Assembly (NCBI RefSeq): GCF_016879755.1
Contig: NZ_WOFU01000003.1
Coordinates: 372,001 to 436,000 of the forward strand
Direction: 5' to 3'
Length of the DNA stretch: 64,000 nucleotides
From: Bacillus sp. B15-48
GTDB lineage: Bacteria > Bacillota > Bacilli > Bacillales > Cytobacillaceae
Shown: piece after piece, positions 1 through 8,629 of the stretch
How positions within the stretch are numbered: the stretch's first letter is position 1
Layout: each line of letters opens with the position of its first letter
The notes under the pieces: model-generated
What the model was told of the DNA's origin: nothing
Seen by the model: the letters and a program-made list of their open reading frames with translations, nothing else
Database searches by the model: none
Translations under genes and position numbers: made by a program

Positions 1-370
1 TCGTGACATAGCGAAACGTTTGCGTCTCCCATGATTGCCTAATTTCATCGTAATATAAGGTTTCAAACGGTTTCGTATACTCTTCTTTCCCTTGATATAA
101 AAGTCCACTCGTAATCCGGTCGATTTGCTTGTCGTCGGCAAGCAGCTTCATTTGTTTGATCGAATCTTCGACGATATATTTAATATCGGATTTGCGCCGT
201 TGGTCATCATCATTTAATTCACGATAAAAAATGGTAAGGAGCACCTGCATGAGAATCGTTTGGAGATGAGGCTTCAACTCGCCAACTTCCATCCCTCTCC
301 CAAGCTCAAACAATGGATTCAATCGTTGCATTCGCTGGGCGAAGCCTTCCCATGACTCGTTCACATCCAT
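1..370 (-). CDS. Partial gene downstream of the JetD-like gene (product not identified)
   Basis: An open frame starts at an ATG at 370 (or in frame at 379), overlaps the stop of the JetD-like gene, and runs off the left edge of the window. It gives 123 codons with no stop. The protein is hydrophilic and helical-looking (RRKSDIKYIVEDSIKQM). The overlap implies translational coupling with the JetD-like gene, so it is probably another subunit of the same Wadjet-like (SMC/MksBEF-related) operon, perhaps the kleisin- or KITE-like partner. I do not recognise the family from this fragment, so the function is inferred from context only. Confidence 0.6.
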   Translation of the reverse strand, partial: MDVNESWEGFAQRMQRLNPLFELGRGMEVGELKPHLQTILMQVLLTIFYRELNDDDQRRKSDIKYIVEDSIKQMKLLADDKQIDRITSGLLYQGKEEYTKPFETLYYDEIRQSWETQTFRYVT

Positions 371-1434
371 CGCCTCCATGTTTCGATTGTTAGCACTTCT
401 TGGGGGATTCGCTTATTTTCCTGCCATAACTGCATCAATTGTTTTTGCTCATCTTCCGTAAACCATTGAAAAAAAGCATCACGGTATTTTTCATTCTGTG
501 TTTGTCCACTCTTCTGGTCATTTTTTTGCTGGTGACATTCAAGCATTTTGCGATAAATTTTCAAGGCCGGCTGAATGCAGCAATCCGGATATTTTTCCAA
601 CAAACGAATGACAATCCCGTATCCGGCGGCATCAAGGTCTCCTGCATAATAGAAAAGATAGTTTTTCGGTGGAAACATTCGAAAGAAAAATGAAAAACTC
701 CGTTCAATTTTCGTTCCTTCCCCATAAATAATCAGTTCCGGTTCATAATCCAGTTGATTATTTTCCAATAACTGAATGGAGGTATGAAAGAATGATAGAT
801 TTTCAACGATTAACACGCGCTGAACATCTTTAATTTCTTTCCCTTGTTTCAACCAAAACACAAACGGCTCACCGAGGTTAACGATTTTCAATTGCTCTTC
901 CGAAACGCCAATCCGTGTTAAAAAGCTTCTGCCTTCCGGGAATTGATCGCTGTCTAGTAAAAACTTTTCATGCCCAAAAAGCTCCAAACTTCTTTCTTCT
1001 AAAGAGACGATTTCCCGTTCCTCACTCGTTTTAAGGAAGTTATATACATTGTGGATTCGATTCCATTCGTGTTCCGTTTGCCATTCAGGATGATTTTCAT
1101 AATAAGTAAAATCAAACAGATCACTTAGCTTCATCATCTCAAGCCGATCCCATTTGCTTTCCTGAACCTTAATATTCACCCAATAATAGAGTGGCAAAGC
1201 CGGATTTCTTCCATTATATTGATTGTTTTGTATCGGAGTCAGTACCCCATCGTCTTCCAACCTCTCAATCGCCTGGCAAAACAACGAATACCCATCCATA
1301 TCAAAATAATCATCCATCAGCCTGCGCAGCTGCAGTTCTACATCGTTTATGTTTATTTTCTTTTTTTGTTTTGGGTGTTGGATATCAGCAATAAAGCCTC
1401 TTACCCGTGTTTCAATGATGTTTATTTTACTCAC
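361..1434 (-). CDS. Wadjet-type JetD-like protein (Toprim nuclease subunit)
   Basis: This 357-residue protein has a helical/winged N-terminal half and a C-terminal Toprim-like half. The Toprim part shows the acidic pair expected of JetD/MksG nucleases: VLIVENLSFF supplies the Glu and YYAGDLDAAGYG the DxD. In Wadjet systems JetD cuts closed circular plasmid DNA after it has been extruded by the SMC-like JetABC complex. The next gene overlaps it on the same strand, so here JetD is upstream of at least one other subunit, an order reported for some Wadjet types. The rest of the operon would lie left of the window. The Toprim motifs look intact. The assignment to the JetD superfamily is fairly secure; the Wadjet subtype is not. 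Confidence 0.75.
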   Translation of the reverse strand: MSKINIIETRVRGFIADIQHPKQKKKININDVELQLRRLMDDYFDMDGYSLFCQAIERLEDDGVLTPIQNNQYNGRNPALPLYYWVNIKVQESKWDRLEMMKLSDLFDFTYYENHPEWQTEHEWNRIHNVYNFLKTSEEREIVSLEERSLELFGHEKFLLDSDQFPEGRSFLTRIGVSEEQLKIVNLGEPFVFWLKQGKEIKDVQRVLIVENLSFFHTSIQLLENNQLDYEPELIIYGEGTKIERSFSFFFRMFPPKNYLFYYAGDLDAAGYGIVIRLLEKYPDCCIQPALKIYRKMLECHQQKNDQKSGQTQNEKYRDAFFQWFTEDEQKQLMQLWQENKRIPQEVLTIETWRRWM

Positions 1435-1547
1435 CTACTTGCTTTTTACTAGCTTAGTATTGTTATAGGATAAGACTCCTGATAACAAAATTCGACATCT
1501 TTTTATTATAAACTATGATGGGGGGATTTGGGGGAAGGAAATTTCGT

Positions 1548-1652
1548 GAAGCATGGGGACGTACCTTATGCTTCCTTTTCTAAATCGATCATTAACTTTC
1601 CCGTTGAAATAAAAATATTCCAAAGAAGCGAAGGGTACGTCACTATGCTTCC
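1548..1652. repeat. REP pair a (BIME-like, subtype A)
   Basis: Two inverted hairpin units, GAAGCATGGGGACGTACC..ATGCTTCC and GAAGCGAAGGGTACGTCAC..ATGCTTCC, are separated by the AT-rich subtype A spacer (about 50 bp). It lies in the roughly 320-bp gap between the JetD-like gene and a small protein gene. No other clear signal was seen in that gap. Confidence 0.85.
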
Positions 1653-1757
1653 TTTGCTTCCCCATCCATTTAGTAGGTCTCACAAAAATGGTTTCACCTA
1701 TGAATAAGAGGGTAAATAAAAAACTAGGGAATCTTTAACGCCAAAGGAGAGGATGGA

Positions 1758-1940
1758 ATGGATAACAAAACGAAACAAAAAAAAGCTAAACTACAGATTA
1801 AGGTTAAAAATGCTAACAATAGCTCCATGGCACAGAATTTAGATGAATTAAAAAAGCTCGGGAAAGAAATGGATAACGCGAAAACAGAAACCGAATTAGT
1901 AAAAGAAGGAAATCTTATTCCCGATCCAAAGCAATCGTAG
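1758..1940 (+). CDS. Small hydrophilic hypothetical protein
   Basis: A 60-residue, highly charged, Lys/Asn/Glu-rich protein without membrane segments. The ATG at 1758 is preceded by a strong AAAGGAGAGGA ribosome binding site, and a strong rho-independent terminator follows within 30 bp of the stop, so this looks like a real monocistronic gene. I do not recognise the family. The size and composition resemble the small acid- or stress-associated proteins common in Bacillaceae, but no function can be assigned. Confidence 0.65.
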   Translation: MDNKTKQKKAKLQIKVKNANNSSMAQNLDELKKLGKEMDNAKTETELVKEGNLIPDPKQS

Positions 1941-1968
1941 ACCTAAGAAACTCCCATTCAAATGGAAG

Positions 1969-2006
1969 GAGGCTTATACCATGCAGGTATAAGCCTCTTT
2001 ATATTT
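1969..2006 (+). terminator. Rho-independent terminator of the small gene
   Basis: A perfect 12-bp stem (GAGGCTTATACC / GGTATAAGCCTC) with a 5-nt loop, followed by TTTATATTT. Confidence 0.85.
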
Positions 2007-2084
2007 CAATTTTCGTTTCAGTCATTAGGGGATGAAGGTGTTTACTATCTTAAAGGGAGAAATTCTTTATTTAAACTCAATAGC

Positions 2085-2116
2085 AAAAACCGGGCAAAAG
2101 CTGCCCGGTTCTTTTT
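2085..2116 (-). terminator. Bidirectional terminator, end of the molybdoenzyme operon
   Basis: The stem AACCGGGCA / TGCCCGGTT with a 5-nt loop lies directly after the TorD-like stop codon (2119). An A-run on one side and a T-run on the other let it work in both directions. Confidence 0.8.
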
Positions 2117-2118
2117 GG

Positions 2119-2706
2119 TTAAAGTCTATCCAATTCCCCGATTACTTCGAAATAATAGCTGATAAATTGACGTAGGAATGGATGGTGAATTTTGCTTTCA
2201 GCTGCGTCTTTGATTTCGTTCTTCAGCGGCAGAATATAATCGCAAACAATCTTTTTTTCTAATTGATACAATTGCTCATCCAATATTGAATTGTTTTCTT
2301 GCAGGGCTTTGATTCTTTCTTGTTGAAGTGCACTAATAAAAGCAGTTATACATCCTAGATGATCAGGGTACAACTCCTGCTCCAATGGGAAATAAAACCC
2401 TACTTTTTCATAAGTTCCGATTAAGCAAAGGAGATTCTCCTTTCGTTCTTCTACATTCACACGATTGAGTTTATAAGACGAAAAATACGGAGAAACAAAA
2501 TATTCACCAGGAATTAGAAAATGATTTTCATGCCATAATTGGACTAAATCCCGATTGTATTCTGAATGAAACGGAAAGCTTTCCCTTAAACCAGCGTCCA
2601 TTTGGTGAAAAATCTCTTCGTAACGATCCCAATCCCCCAACCAAACACTTGCTAAAATATTCGTTAACGCCAGTTTTCCATAGAGTTCTTCCTGCATCAC
2701 CTTCAT
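2119..2706 (-). CDS. TorD/DmsD-family redox-enzyme maturation chaperone
   Basis: About 195 residues, all-helical in appearance, with the TorD-family segments 'GEYFVSPYFSSY' and 'YPDHLGC..AF'. Such cytoplasmic chaperones bind the Tat signal and the apo-form of a molybdoenzyme until the molybdopterin cofactor is inserted. It is the last gene of the operon, 17 bp after the catalytic subunit gene, which is almost certainly its client. Several ATGs lie close together. The one at 2706 has the best spacing to AAGGTGAT; a GTG at 2715 is possible. A terminator follows immediately. Confidence 0.85.
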   Translation of the reverse strand: MKVMQEELYGKLALTNILASVWLGDWDRYEEIFHQMDAGLRESFPFHSEYNRDLVQLWHENHFLIPGEYFVSPYFSSYKLNRVNVEERKENLLCLIGTYEKVGFYFPLEQELYPDHLGCITAFISALQQERIKALQENNSILDEQLYQLEKKIVCDYILPLKNEIKDAAESKIHHPFLRQFISYYFEVIGELDRL

Positions 2707-2723
2707 GACCATCACCTTTATGT

Positions 2724-5700
2724 TTAGATTTTTTCAATGTCGACAAAAACATCTTGCTGCGCCGGCCCACCAATCAACAGGTCTGCTAAAAATCCCTCAA
2801 AATAACTGTCATCTTTATCAGCTAAAGCATTGACAGAGAACCCTTGTCCTCTTCCACGTGTATATCCTGACTCTTCATGCATTGGTGTATTTGTATCAAA
2901 AGGCAGGTGCCCATATTTCTCTGTTGGCTTGACCACTTTCCCATCAATCTTTTCTTCACTTGAGCCATAGGCGTAGTGACCAAAACTGAAGTTTGCGCCG
3001 ATGACACCAGGTTTGATTCCCGGAGTCACAAGGACTCGAGCTTTTTCTTTTGTACTATTCGATGTGATATAGACAAAATCATCCGTTTTTATTCCTTTTC
3101 TCTTTGCATCTAGTGGATTGACCCATAAATAGTTTTCATCCCGCACTTCGCGAAGCCAAGCATTGCTTTCATTTCGGTGTGTACCCATATTCCTAGATTT
3201 CCAGTTAATAAACTGAAATGGTAGATTTGGCTGATAAACTTCTCCATTATACTTGCGAATTTCATCCGCAATCGCTACCCCTTCGAAAAATTTTCCATTA
3301 TAAGCACTCTTGAAGCCCGCTGCCTTTTCATCATAAAAGTGTACAAGGTTTGCCCACTGGTACTTAATATGAGGGCCAACATGTTCGTCTCCTTGAACTT
3401 CGTAGCGACCGCCTCGATTCAATACGTAAACAACCTTTTTCCATTCTTCCGGTTTGACTGCTTCTTTAAGTTTTTTAAGTTCAAAATATTTACCTAACGC
3501 TAATGTTCTTGCTTTCTCAAAAATAGCTAACTCTTCGGCATTGGCATCCTTTACAGGTGTTGGTCCGTCAAAAGCAATATTTGCAATCATTTTAAGATAA
3601 TAATCTTCCGGACTATGAATCGAAGATCCATCTGCTAACGCATTATCTCCAACTCCCGGAAGTCCCATTCCCTTTAATAAATCAATATAAACTTGTTCCG
3701 TTTGGCGGGCATTTGGAACTACACGAGTAACCGGCTGGATAACACTGGCAAACTTATATTTTAAGATCGGGAAGATCGCCTCTGTATTCCAACTTTCTAA
3801 ATACGATAAATCTGGCAAAATATAATCGGCGTATTTAGTTGATTCGCCAATGACAATATCAGAAGAGACGACAAGTTCCACCACGTTCGGATCCTGCAAA
3901 AATTTCTTCTGCATCTCTGAACGCGGACCTGACATAATCGGAGACGTTCGGTTCATAATGATCGCTCTGATTTTATATGGGTAGCCTTCTGCTGAACTCG
4001 GAAGGACATCGTGAATCAGTTTGTTTCCTAACGGATACCACGGGCGTTTGGCCGGATAGCCGTCCTTTTCATACAAGGTTGTCTTTTCATACGGTGTCTT
4101 ATGACGCGTAACTGGGATTCCCCAAGCTTTATTTGGATTCGGCACCGAAACCAAATCATAACGGCCTTCTGCTTGTTTATATTTCGCACCAAGAGCCGTA
4201 TCTCCGCCTACCCAATCATGATTTCCGACTAAATGATTCAGCATATTAATCGCTCGTCCAGAATAATACCCATTCGTATGCATCGCCGGACCACGGTAAG
4301 AGTGAATCCCGACTTTTTTTCCATGGGAAGTAAACTCTTTTGCGATTTGAATGATAATTTCGGTGCTGACATCACATATCTTTGCATACTCTTCTAACGA
4401 CTTTTCCAGCGCTTTTTCTTTAAAAATCGTAAAGGTCGATTTCACTTGAAGCCCATTGATTGTCGTATCCACCTCTAAATCCCCAGTTTCGGCCTTTATA
4501 TGAGGAACGGGTTGGCCATTCTCAAGGACAACAAACTGATCATCCCCAAGTCCTAAATCTTTTGCGCGTAAAAACGGTCTTTTTGGATCACCGACATTTA
4601 CTAAATAAGTGGCGTCACTCCATGTTGGTTCATTATCTGCCTCTGCCGCTTCTTTATTTGGATTGCGCAAATAGGTTTCATCGTAACGATGATTTTCAAT
4701 AATCCACCTACACATCGCCATTGCAAGCGCACCATCACCACCCGGTTTTACCGGCACCCACAAATCTGCTTTTTCAGCTGTCTTACTATAGCGCGGATCT
4801 ATGACCACCATTTTCATACCACGATCAATCGCATTCGTAATTTGCGGCGCAAACGTCGTTGGCCCTCGATTGGCCGTCACTGGATTTGTTCCCCACACTA
4901 AAACGTACTCAACCTTTTCATAATCCGGAATCATCCGTTTTTTCTGCTTCTTTGTATCGAAGGAGCGAACATTTCCCATTACACTAGTGATGCCACAATA
5001 CCCGCCATGGTCATAGAAATTTGCCGTTCCTAAACTATTGTTGGCAAGCTGTTCAATAAAATCACGTCGATGCCCAGCCATAATCGCAATTTGATTCGCT
5101 TTTGGTCCTAAGTCTGGATGATTGGTATCAATTAAGACGTCTTGATATTTTTCGTCAAATACGGATTTCTCCATTTCCCCTGCCATAACTTTATCCCAAT
5201 CAATCATCACCTCGTCTTCCGAGACATATTTCCATATCTCTTTCAGTCCAGGAGTTTTTAAATCACTGCTGCCTTCTAAAATTTCCTGATACGCTTCCTC
5301 CCAAGTGATGCTCTTCCAAACTCCGCTGCCTCGTTCGCCGACCCGCTTTAATGGCTGTTGAACACGGAAAGTATCATACGCTGTTTGAATGCCAGCTTGG
5401 CCTTTTAAGCAAGTTCGTCCACCGCGGAGTCCCCGCCCACCTCTTGCAAGATCTCCTGTTCCTTTAACAGCTTGTTCAAGTGGAGTGTCGTAACTGATAT
5501 GTCCATAGGGCACCATATTAATTGGGCTGTACTGATTGCCCGCGATCTTGCGCACAATCGATGTATAGGCGCCACCTGCGCTGCCAGCTACAATGTAAGC
5601 CTTGATTGTACAAGTTGAGTTACATTGCTGACAAGAAGTGAAAATGACATTTTCTGCCGTATAATCCTGATAATCCGTTCCAATCCCATGTGGGTCATCC

Positions 5701-5822
5701 GTCCAAACTCCACCCATCACCTGTTTAACTGGGCCAACAAAAGCAGGGCCGACAAGGGCAACCGCTCCAATGGTTCCAAGGGCTTTTAAAAAACCACGTC
5801 GTTTCATTGTTTTATTTTCCAT
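2724..5822 (-). CDS. Tat-exported molybdopterin oxidoreductase, catalytic subunit (tetrathionate/selenate reductase-like)
   Basis: About 1032 residues. A twin-arginine signal (MKRRGFLKALG plus hydrophobic stretch) is followed by a [4Fe-4S] motif with Cys at about 65, 68, 72 and 139 (CQQCNSTC..GRTC). Next comes the molybdopterin core with a Cys in GGYCGIT (about 277) as the probable Mo ligand, and a C-terminal dinucleotide-binding domain. The length, Cys ligand and gene neighbours match the TtrA (tetrathionate reductase) and SrdA (Bacillus selenate reductase) group of the DMSO reductase family. The sequence does not tell me which oxyanion is used. The enzyme would act outside the membrane and take electrons from quinol through the two preceding subunits. 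The ATG at 5822 overlaps the nrfD-like stop (TGATG). Confidence 0.88.
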   Translation of the reverse strand: MENKTMKRRGFLKALGTIGAVALVGPAFVGPVKQVMGGVWTDDPHGIGTDYQDYTAENVIFTSCQQCNSTCTIKAYIVAGSAGGAYTSIVRKIAGNQYSPINMVPYGHISYDTPLEQAVKGTGDLARGGRGLRGGRTCLKGQAGIQTAYDTFRVQQPLKRVGERGSGVWKSITWEEAYQEILEGSSDLKTPGLKEIWKYVSEDEVMIDWDKVMAGEMEKSVFDEKYQDVLIDTNHPDLGPKANQIAIMAGHRRDFIEQLANNSLGTANFYDHGGYCGITSVMGNVRSFDTKKQKKRMIPDYEKVEYVLVWGTNPVTANRGPTTFAPQITNAIDRGMKMVVIDPRYSKTAEKADLWVPVKPGGDGALAMAMCRWIIENHRYDETYLRNPNKEAAEADNEPTWSDATYLVNVGDPKRPFLRAKDLGLGDDQFVVLENGQPVPHIKAETGDLEVDTTINGLQVKSTFTIFKEKALEKSLEEYAKICDVSTEIIIQIAKEFTSHGKKVGIHSYRGPAMHTNGYYSGRAINMLNHLVGNHDWVGGDTALGAKYKQAEGRYDLVSVPNPNKAWGIPVTRHKTPYEKTTLYEKDGYPAKRPWYPLGNKLIHDVLPSSAEGYPYKIRAIIMNRTSPIMSGPRSEMQKKFLQDPNVVELVVSSDIVIGESTKYADYILPDLSYLESWNTEAIFPILKYKFASVIQPVTRVVPNARQTEQVYIDLLKGMGLPGVGDNALADGSSIHSPEDYYLKMIANIAFDGPTPVKDANAEELAIFEKARTLALGKYFELKKLKEAVKPEEWKKVVYVLNRGGRYEVQGDEHVGPHIKYQWANLVHFYDEKAAGFKSAYNGKFFEGVAIADEIRKYNGEVYQPNLPFQFINWKSRNMGTHRNESNAWLREVRDENYLWVNPLDAKRKGIKTDDFVYITSNSTKEKARVLVTPGIKPGVIGANFSFGHYAYGSSEEKIDGKVVKPTEKYGHLPFDTNTPMHEESGYTRGRGQGFSVNALADKDDSYFEGFLADLLIGGPAQQDVFVDIEKI

Positions 5823-7111
5823 CACTGTTTCACCTCTTCAGAAGTTTCTTCAACTGGTAGTAGAAGTTCGCCAAAAGAATAGATTAGTAGTCCCATTGAT
5901 ACAACACCGATGCTAACCATCCATTCTTTTATCGTTGGAAAATAATCTCCCCAAGGTAGCTCATGAAAAACAGGCACAATCAGGGACGGTAAGACGATAT
6001 TAAAGCGAACCGCGATAATCCCAATTACGATACAGATGGCTGCGACTAAAAGAGCATTGATATTTTGACTCGTTTTCTTCCAAAATACGATTGTGATCGG
6101 TACTACCGCACCTAGGAACATCTGGACACCCCAGAAGGACCAGGCCATTTTACTGGCCAACATTGTCCGTAATGTATCTAGATGTTCTGCTTCAAGACCG
6201 TACCAACTCGTCAAGTATTCATAAAACTGCAGCCCGAGGTCAATGATGAGGAATGCAACCATCATTTTTGACAATGAAACAACCATTTTATGGTCGATTG
6301 GCTTCTTTTGTACCTTTCTTTTAATTACATACATGGCTAAAAGGAGGGCAGTACCAGAGACCATCGCTGAGACAACGAAAATGATCGGGAATATTGCTGT
6401 ATTCCATGCAGGTCGTGCTTTAACGAGGGCAAAAATCGTTCCTGTTCCACCATGAACCCCTAAAATCGCTATTGGTATCCCGATTGTCCCAAGAATTTTC
6501 ATCCATTTATGGTCTCGATGCTTTGTTTCCTCGTTTATAGTTGAAGTTTTAAAGATTAATAGTCTGGCAACTTTTCCTTTTAACGTGTTTGTTCTTGCGG
6601 CGCGGACCAAATCTTCTCGCATTGCTACATACAATTCCACTGTAAGGAGGGCAATATAGACAAGATAGAAATGTACTTCCCAAGCAAGCGGGGAGGTGAC
6701 ATTCCAATAAATAATCGCGTTCATCATTCGTTCTGGTCGTCCAAGATCCATTAATACAAAGGTAAGCGCGACAATCATACAAACAATCGCCGTGAACAGT
6801 GCTGCTTTTCCGATACGTTCATACTCTTCCATTCCGAATACATAAATCAATGTCGAGAGCAGGAATGAACCGGCACTTAGACCAACGAAGAAAATATAAA
6901 AAGCTATCCATGCTCCCCATGGGGTAATACTAGAAAGATTGGTGGCAGCTAAGCCAGTAATGAATCTTTCTACGATGAAATAACCACCAATGAGAAAGGT
7001 TACTGTAAGGAAGGCTATCCAGACTTTAAAGGATGTTGAGATATTGTCCTTGATGGAGCTTTTCGAATTGCTCTTGGATTCCTTGTCTACATTTAACGCA
7101 ATATTTGACAT
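5822..7111 (-). CDS. NrfD/PsrC-family quinol-oxidising membrane subunit
   Basis: A 429-residue integral membrane protein with about nine or ten hydrophobic helices, of the NrfD/TtrC/PsrC type. In these complexes the subunit anchors the enzyme in the membrane and passes electrons from menaquinol to the iron-sulfur subunit. The N-terminal 30 residues are charged and cytoplasmic. The gene sits between the iron-sulfur subunit gene (12 bp upstream) and the catalytic subunit gene (1-nt overlap), the same B-C-A order known for ttrBCA and srdBCA. The start has a GGAGTGAATACCT site at good spacing. Confidence 0.88.
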   Translation of the reverse strand: MSNIALNVDKESKSNSKSSIKDNISTSFKVWIAFLTVTFLIGGYFIVERFITGLAATNLSSITPWGAWIAFYIFFVGLSAGSFLLSTLIYVFGMEEYERIGKAALFTAIVCMIVALTFVLMDLGRPERMMNAIIYWNVTSPLAWEVHFYLVYIALLTVELYVAMREDLVRAARTNTLKGKVARLLIFKTSTINEETKHRDHKWMKILGTIGIPIAILGVHGGTGTIFALVKARPAWNTAIFPIIFVVSAMVSGTALLLAMYVIKRKVQKKPIDHKMVVSLSKMMVAFLIIDLGLQFYEYLTSWYGLEAEHLDTLRTMLASKMAWSFWGVQMFLGAVVPITIVFWKKTSQNINALLVAAICIVIGIIAVRFNIVLPSLIVPVFHELPWGDYFPTIKEWMVSIGVVSMGLLIYSFGELLLPVEETSEEVKQ

Positions 7112-7123
7112 AGGTATTCACTC

Positions 7124-8017
7124 CTATCTTAAGTAAATTACGCTTGGTTGAGTACCAAGCTCTTCCTTCAGGCGGAAAGCCCTTGGACTTGCAGCAAGCT
7201 TCGAAACAACACTATTTGGGTCATTGATATCGCCGAAAAAACGGGCATCACCAATGCACGTTTCGACGCAGGCAGGTTCTTCGCCTCTTTGCAAGCGATG
7301 AAAACAGAAACTGCATTTCCGTACCGTACCGATTGGTGTCTTTCCATCTTTTCTTCCCCCGCGTTCTACGCCGTATTCAGGACTTGTGACATCATTGCAG
7401 CCTTGCATTTCTTGTTCATATGAATCTCCAAAATCAAAGGAACGAGCTCCATATGGGCAAGCCACAATACAGTAACGACAGCCAATACAACGATCATTAT
7501 CGATTGCAACAATTCCATTTTCCATTTTATAGGTTGCCCGAGTAGGGCAGACCTGGACGCATGCTGGCTTGTCACATTGCATGCATGGTCTAGGGAGGTT
7601 AACCGCTTTTATATTTGGAAAATCCCCCTCAAGTGACTCCATCACGACATTATAGGAAATACCTGGAGGTGTTCGATTTTCCGCTTTACAGGAAACCGTA
7701 CAAGTATCACAGCCAACGCATTTTTTTAAGTCGATGACCATGACCCATTTAGGTCCAGTACTGTTTTGCTTTATTTCAGGTCCATCGGCAGCGTAATAAC
7801 GACCGAATTCCTTTGTAAGGGAAGAGGAATAGATATTATGGAATTCTTCAATCTTTAAACTGCCGTTAATGACCTTTCTGGCATCATAGGCCATGTTTAA
7901 GCCTAACTTTCTGTCATATTGAGATTGATTTAATTCTTTGTCATGATCTGGAAGGTTGGTGTCTACTATTCTGTCATAATCCTTTGGTTTCATTTCCCAT
8001 TTTGAAAATAACCCCAT
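7124..8017 (-). CDS. 4Fe-4S ferredoxin-type electron-transfer subunit (TtrB/SrdB-like)
   Basis: About 297 residues with four cysteine clusters: CVGCDTCTVSC, CMQCDKPACVQVC, CIGCRYCIVAC and CSFC..CVETC. These are the four [4Fe-4S] centres expected of the DmsB/TtrB family that wire the membrane subunit to the molybdopterin subunit. There is no visible Tat signal, so it is probably exported by hitch-hiking with the signal-bearing catalytic subunit. The ATG at 8017 has GAGGTGATAAGA in front of it; an upstream GTG at 8026 is less likely. It is the second gene of the operon, just after tatA. Confidence 0.88.
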   Translation of the reverse strand: MGLFSKWEMKPKDYDRIVDTNLPDHDKELNQSQYDRKLGLNMAYDARKVINGSLKIEEFHNIYSSSLTKEFGRYYAADGPEIKQNSTGPKWVMVIDLKKCVGCDTCTVSCKAENRTPPGISYNVVMESLEGDFPNIKAVNLPRPCMQCDKPACVQVCPTRATYKMENGIVAIDNDRCIGCRYCIVACPYGARSFDFGDSYEQEMQGCNDVTSPEYGVERGGRKDGKTPIGTVRKCSFCFHRLQRGEEPACVETCIGDARFFGDINDPNSVVSKLAASPRAFRLKEELGTQPSVIYLR

Positions 8018-8036
8018 TCTTATCACCTCATTTTGC

Positions 8037-8234
8037 TTATTTTTCTTTATTCATTTCTTTATGGTCTTCAAACTCTTCGGTAAGCTCGCTTGTCAGTTCT
8101 TTTGTTGACTTTTTAAATTCTTTTAAGGTTTGGCCGAAAGCTCTCCCGATTTCAGGCAGTTTTTTAGGCCCGAAAATAATCAAGGCGAGAGTTAGGATTA
8201 AAATCAAGCCTGGAATACCGATATTAGAAAGCAT
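8037..8234 (-). CDS. tatA: TatA, Sec-independent translocase pore subunit
   Basis: 65 residues: one N-terminal membrane helix, then the TatA hinge [14 protein letters not shown] and a charged amphipathic C-terminal tail. It is the first gene of the operon whose catalytic subunit carries a Tat signal, so it is probably a dedicated TatA for this enzyme. No tatC is present in the window. The start has AGGAGTGGATAAAC before the ATG. Confidence 0.92.
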   Translation of the reverse strand: MLSNIGIPGLILILTLALIIFGPKKLPEIGRAFGQTLKEFKKSTKELTSELTEEFEDHKEMNKEK

Positions 8235-8280
8235 GTTTATCCACTCCTATTCTTTTGTTTTATCCTTTGCTTATAGATAA

Positions 8281-8296
8281 TGCAGGAAGTGTGCCA
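8281..8296 (-). promoter_or_regulatory. Sigma-54 (-24/-12) promoter of the tatA-reductase operon
   Basis: Read on the minus strand the site is TGGCACACTTCCTGCA. It has the invariant GG (-24) and GC (-12) exactly 10 bases apart and a near-consensus TGGCAC-N5-yTGCA. It lies about 47 bp upstream of the tatA ATG. The neighbouring NtrC-type regulator carries a sigma-54 interaction domain, which fits. Confidence 0.8.
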
Positions 8297-8345
8297 ACTT
8301 TTTCCCAAGGAGCGATTTTCAGAAAAAAGGGAAGAAATGAAGGGG

Positions 8346-8371
8346 AAATCCGTTGTTTTACCAACGGATTT
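8346..8371. promoter_or_regulatory. 10-bp perfect dyad upstream of the sigma-54 promoter
   Basis: AAATCCGTTG and CAACGGATTT are separated by 6 bp, about 50 bp upstream of the -24 element. There is no T-run on either side, so it is more likely a protein-binding site than a terminator. Function unknown. Confidence 0.45.
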
Positions 8372-8448
8372 GGAAATTATGAAAGGTTTGTGAACAAAAA
8401 ACACACCCGAAGAAACGAAACGCACATCTGTCCCAACGATTAGATTTC

Positions 8449-8523
8449 TGCCAATTTGTCATAGTTCAACGATTGACTGGTATGTCATTTTGTCATGAAA
8501 TCTATTCTCATGACAATTTGGCA
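8449..8523. promoter_or_regulatory. Candidate upstream activator sites for the NtrC-type regulator
   Basis: TGCCAATTTGTCAT (8449-8462) and ATGACAATTTGGCA (8510-8523) form an inverted pair with one mismatch. A second perfect 9-bp dyad, TTGTCATGA / TCATGACAA (8490-8516), lies between them. The position, 150-240 bp upstream of the sigma-54 promoter, is typical of enhancer sites bound by sigma-54 activators. Assignment to the adjacent regulator is an inference. Confidence 0.5.
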
Positions 8524-8599
8524 TAGTATGATTTTTACAAAAGAGAATTTGCCTTTCTTAAAAACATGAGTGAAAAAATCTTCACGGCATTTTAGGCAT

Positions 8600-8629
8600 A
8601 AAAATAGCTGCCAGATGTAGGCAGCTATT
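8600..8629 (-). terminator. Terminator of the sensor-regulator operon
   Basis: The 10-bp stem AATAGCTGCC / GGCAGCTATT overlaps the regulator's stop codon (8625). On the minus strand it is followed by a T-run. Confidence 0.8.

Noticed and set aside
439-1452. Plus-strand open frames across the JetD-like gene
   Set aside because: Shadow frames of the minus-strand coding region, without ribosome binding sites or family features.
8237-8443. Two 62-codon frames on opposite strands upstream of tatA
   Set aside because: They lie over the sigma-54 promoter region and have no ribosome binding site or recognisable sequence.
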